Made by a program: the position numbers and the translations under genes | In this document: positions 11,037-11,704 of the stretch, piece by piece | Layout: each line of letters starts with the position of its first letter | Position numbering within the stretch: position 1 is the stretch's first letter | The notes under the pieces: generated by a model | Database searches by the model: none | Told to the model about the DNA's origin: nothing | What the model saw: only the letters and a program-made list of their open reading frames with translations | Origin: CAWCGU01 sp963838095 | Lineage (GTDB): Bacteria > Actinomycetota > Thermoleophilia > Solirubrobacterales > 70-9 | Assembly (NCBI GenBank): GCA_963838095.1 | Contig: CAWIPO010000005.1 | Span: 1-11,704, forward strand | Direction: 5' to 3' | DNA: 11,704 nt

Positions 11037-11678
11037 ATGACCAGCAGCAAGACTCGATTCCGTCCCAGCCCAGCCCTCGTCGTCAGCTTCGTCGCGCTTT
11101 TCACGGCGATGTCCGGCGCAGCGATGGCGCTTCCGGGCCAGGACACAGTCAACTCCGGCGACGTCGTCAACGAGACGCTGAAGAGCGTCGACCTGAAGAA
11201 CGGCCAGGCCGTTGCTACCGAGGACGTCATCGACCAGACGTTGCAGAGCGACGACGTCGCACTGGACACGCTCACGTCGCAGGATCTGGCGGCGAACTCG
11301 GTCGAGGCCGATGAGATCGCCGCCGAGGCAGTCGGCTCAGCCGAAATCGGCGCCGACGCAGTCGGCTCGGTGGAGCTTGCCGACAACTCCGTTCGCGCTC
11401 CGGAGCTGGGCGACGCGATCCAGCCTCGCTACAACTCGGTCAGCGTCAACGGAGGCGGCGCCGAGAACGGCGCGTACGTGACCGATACGGTCACCGCCTC
11501 GTGCCAGAACGGCGAGGAGCTGATCAGCGGTTCGGGCGAGTGGACCGTGAACCAGGCGGGGGATGAGCTCTTCATCTCCGAGGTGATCCTCAACCACGCT
11601 GCCGAGACCGTCACGGTCACCGGCGGCAACGACAGCGGCAACGACCGCACTCTCTACGCGGCCGCTCACTGCCTCTAG
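11037..11678 (+). CDS. Secreted decapeptide-repeat protein of unknown function
   Basis: A 213-residue exported protein. Residues 1-31 form a signal peptide: basic start, FRPSPALVVSFVALFTAMSGA core, cut predicted after AMA. Residues 36-126 are nine degenerate 10-residue units, consensus x-[TSA]-[VL]-x-[SAT]-x-[DE]-[VLI]-x-x, with one unit carrying an extra glycine. The hydrophobic positions therefore recur every five residues, as in pentapeptide-repeat beta-helices, though the match to the A(D/N)Lxx pattern is loose. The C-terminal 80 or so residues are glycine- and threonine-rich with a GEWT motif. They hold the only two cysteines (C163 in SCQNGEE and C212 in the final HCL), which could form a disulphide in the oxidising exterior. 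The protein is very acidic. Similar signal-plus-repeat proteins are, to my memory, numerous in Thermoleophilia; function unknown. Strong AAGGAG site, own upstream region with tandem palindromes, so probably its own transcription unit. Confidence 0.85.
   Translation: MTSSKTRFRPSPALVVSFVALFTAMSGAAMALPGQDTVNSGDVVNETLKSVDLKNGQAVATEDVIDQTLQSDDVALDTLTSQDLAANSVEADEIAAEAVGSAEIGADAVGSVELADNSVRAPELGDAIQPRYNSVSVNGGGAENGAYVTDTVTASCQNGEELISGSGEWTVNQAGDELFISEVILNHAAETVTVTGGNDSGNDRTLYAAAHCL
11142..11414 (+). repeat. Coding repeat: nine 10-residue units in the secreted protein
   Basis: Units of 30 bases (one of 33) encode the decapeptide array. Sequence identity between units is visible mainly at the protein level, with hydrophobic residues at positions 3 and 8, an acidic residue at 7 and a small residue at 5. 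The DNA copies have diverged, so this is an old array and not a recent tandem duplication. Confidence 0.75.
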
Positions 11679-11690
11679 TCACACCCCACG

Positions 11691-11704
11691 CCGAGTTCAC
11701 TCGG
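11691..11704. terminator. Possible hairpin after the repeat-protein gene, cut by the window end
   Basis: CCGAGT and ACTCGG are exact reverse complements around TC, starting 13 bases after the stop codon; as RNA this gives a 5-bp stem with a TTCA loop. The window ends at the last base of the stem, so any following T-run cannot be seen. Confidence 0.3.

Overview
The window looks like chromosomal DNA from a high-GC actinobacterium, most likely of the class Thermoleophilia (Solirubrobacterales-like). Three things point that way: strong GC bias at third codon positions; a dnaK-grpE-dnaJ-hspR heat-shock operon with the actinobacterial repressor HspR; and a last gene of a secreted repeat family that I associate with Thermoleophilia (from memory, not searched). 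All supported genes are on the + strand. I see no tRNA, rRNA, CRISPR array or mobile element.

Layout. (1) 112-1260 encodes a secreted endonuclease/exonuclease/phosphatase-fold hydrolase. (2) 1365-5444 is the chaperone operon dnaK, grpE, dnaJ and hspR, joined by overlaps of 14 and 4 bases and one gap of 9 bases. (3) 5507-8128 is clpB, under its own promoter. A perfect 11-bp inverted repeat lies directly upstream of a TATAAT box that ends only 10 bases before the start codon. (4) 8158-9789 is a polytopic membrane protein with an outer C-terminal domain. It is followed 13 bases later by a GT4-type glycosyltransferase at 9803-10885, a plausible surface-glycan pair. (5) 11037-11678 encodes a secreted protein built largely from nine degenerate 10-residue repeats. 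Its upstream region carries two tandem palindromes spaced 21 bp apart.

How they work together. DnaK, DnaJ and GrpE form the Hsp70 cycle, and ClpB is the disaggregase that works with it. HspR probably represses both dnaK and clpB. A 12-base half-site (AGACTYAGATTT) occurs in front of both genes, and the clpB copy is part of a full palindrome with the 7-7-7 geometry of the HspR-associated inverted repeat (HAIR). In Streptomyces, DnaK is the co-repressor of HspR, so a feedback loop of that kind is expected here.

Most notable points: the variant HAIR and its shared half-site; an apparently leaderless clpB and possibly two more leaderless genes; a DnaK that carries the roughly 22-residue nucleotide-binding-domain insert missing from mycobacterial DnaK; and the decapeptide-repeat exported protein with its tandem operator-like palindromes. 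None of these clearly defines a new defence or metabolic system.
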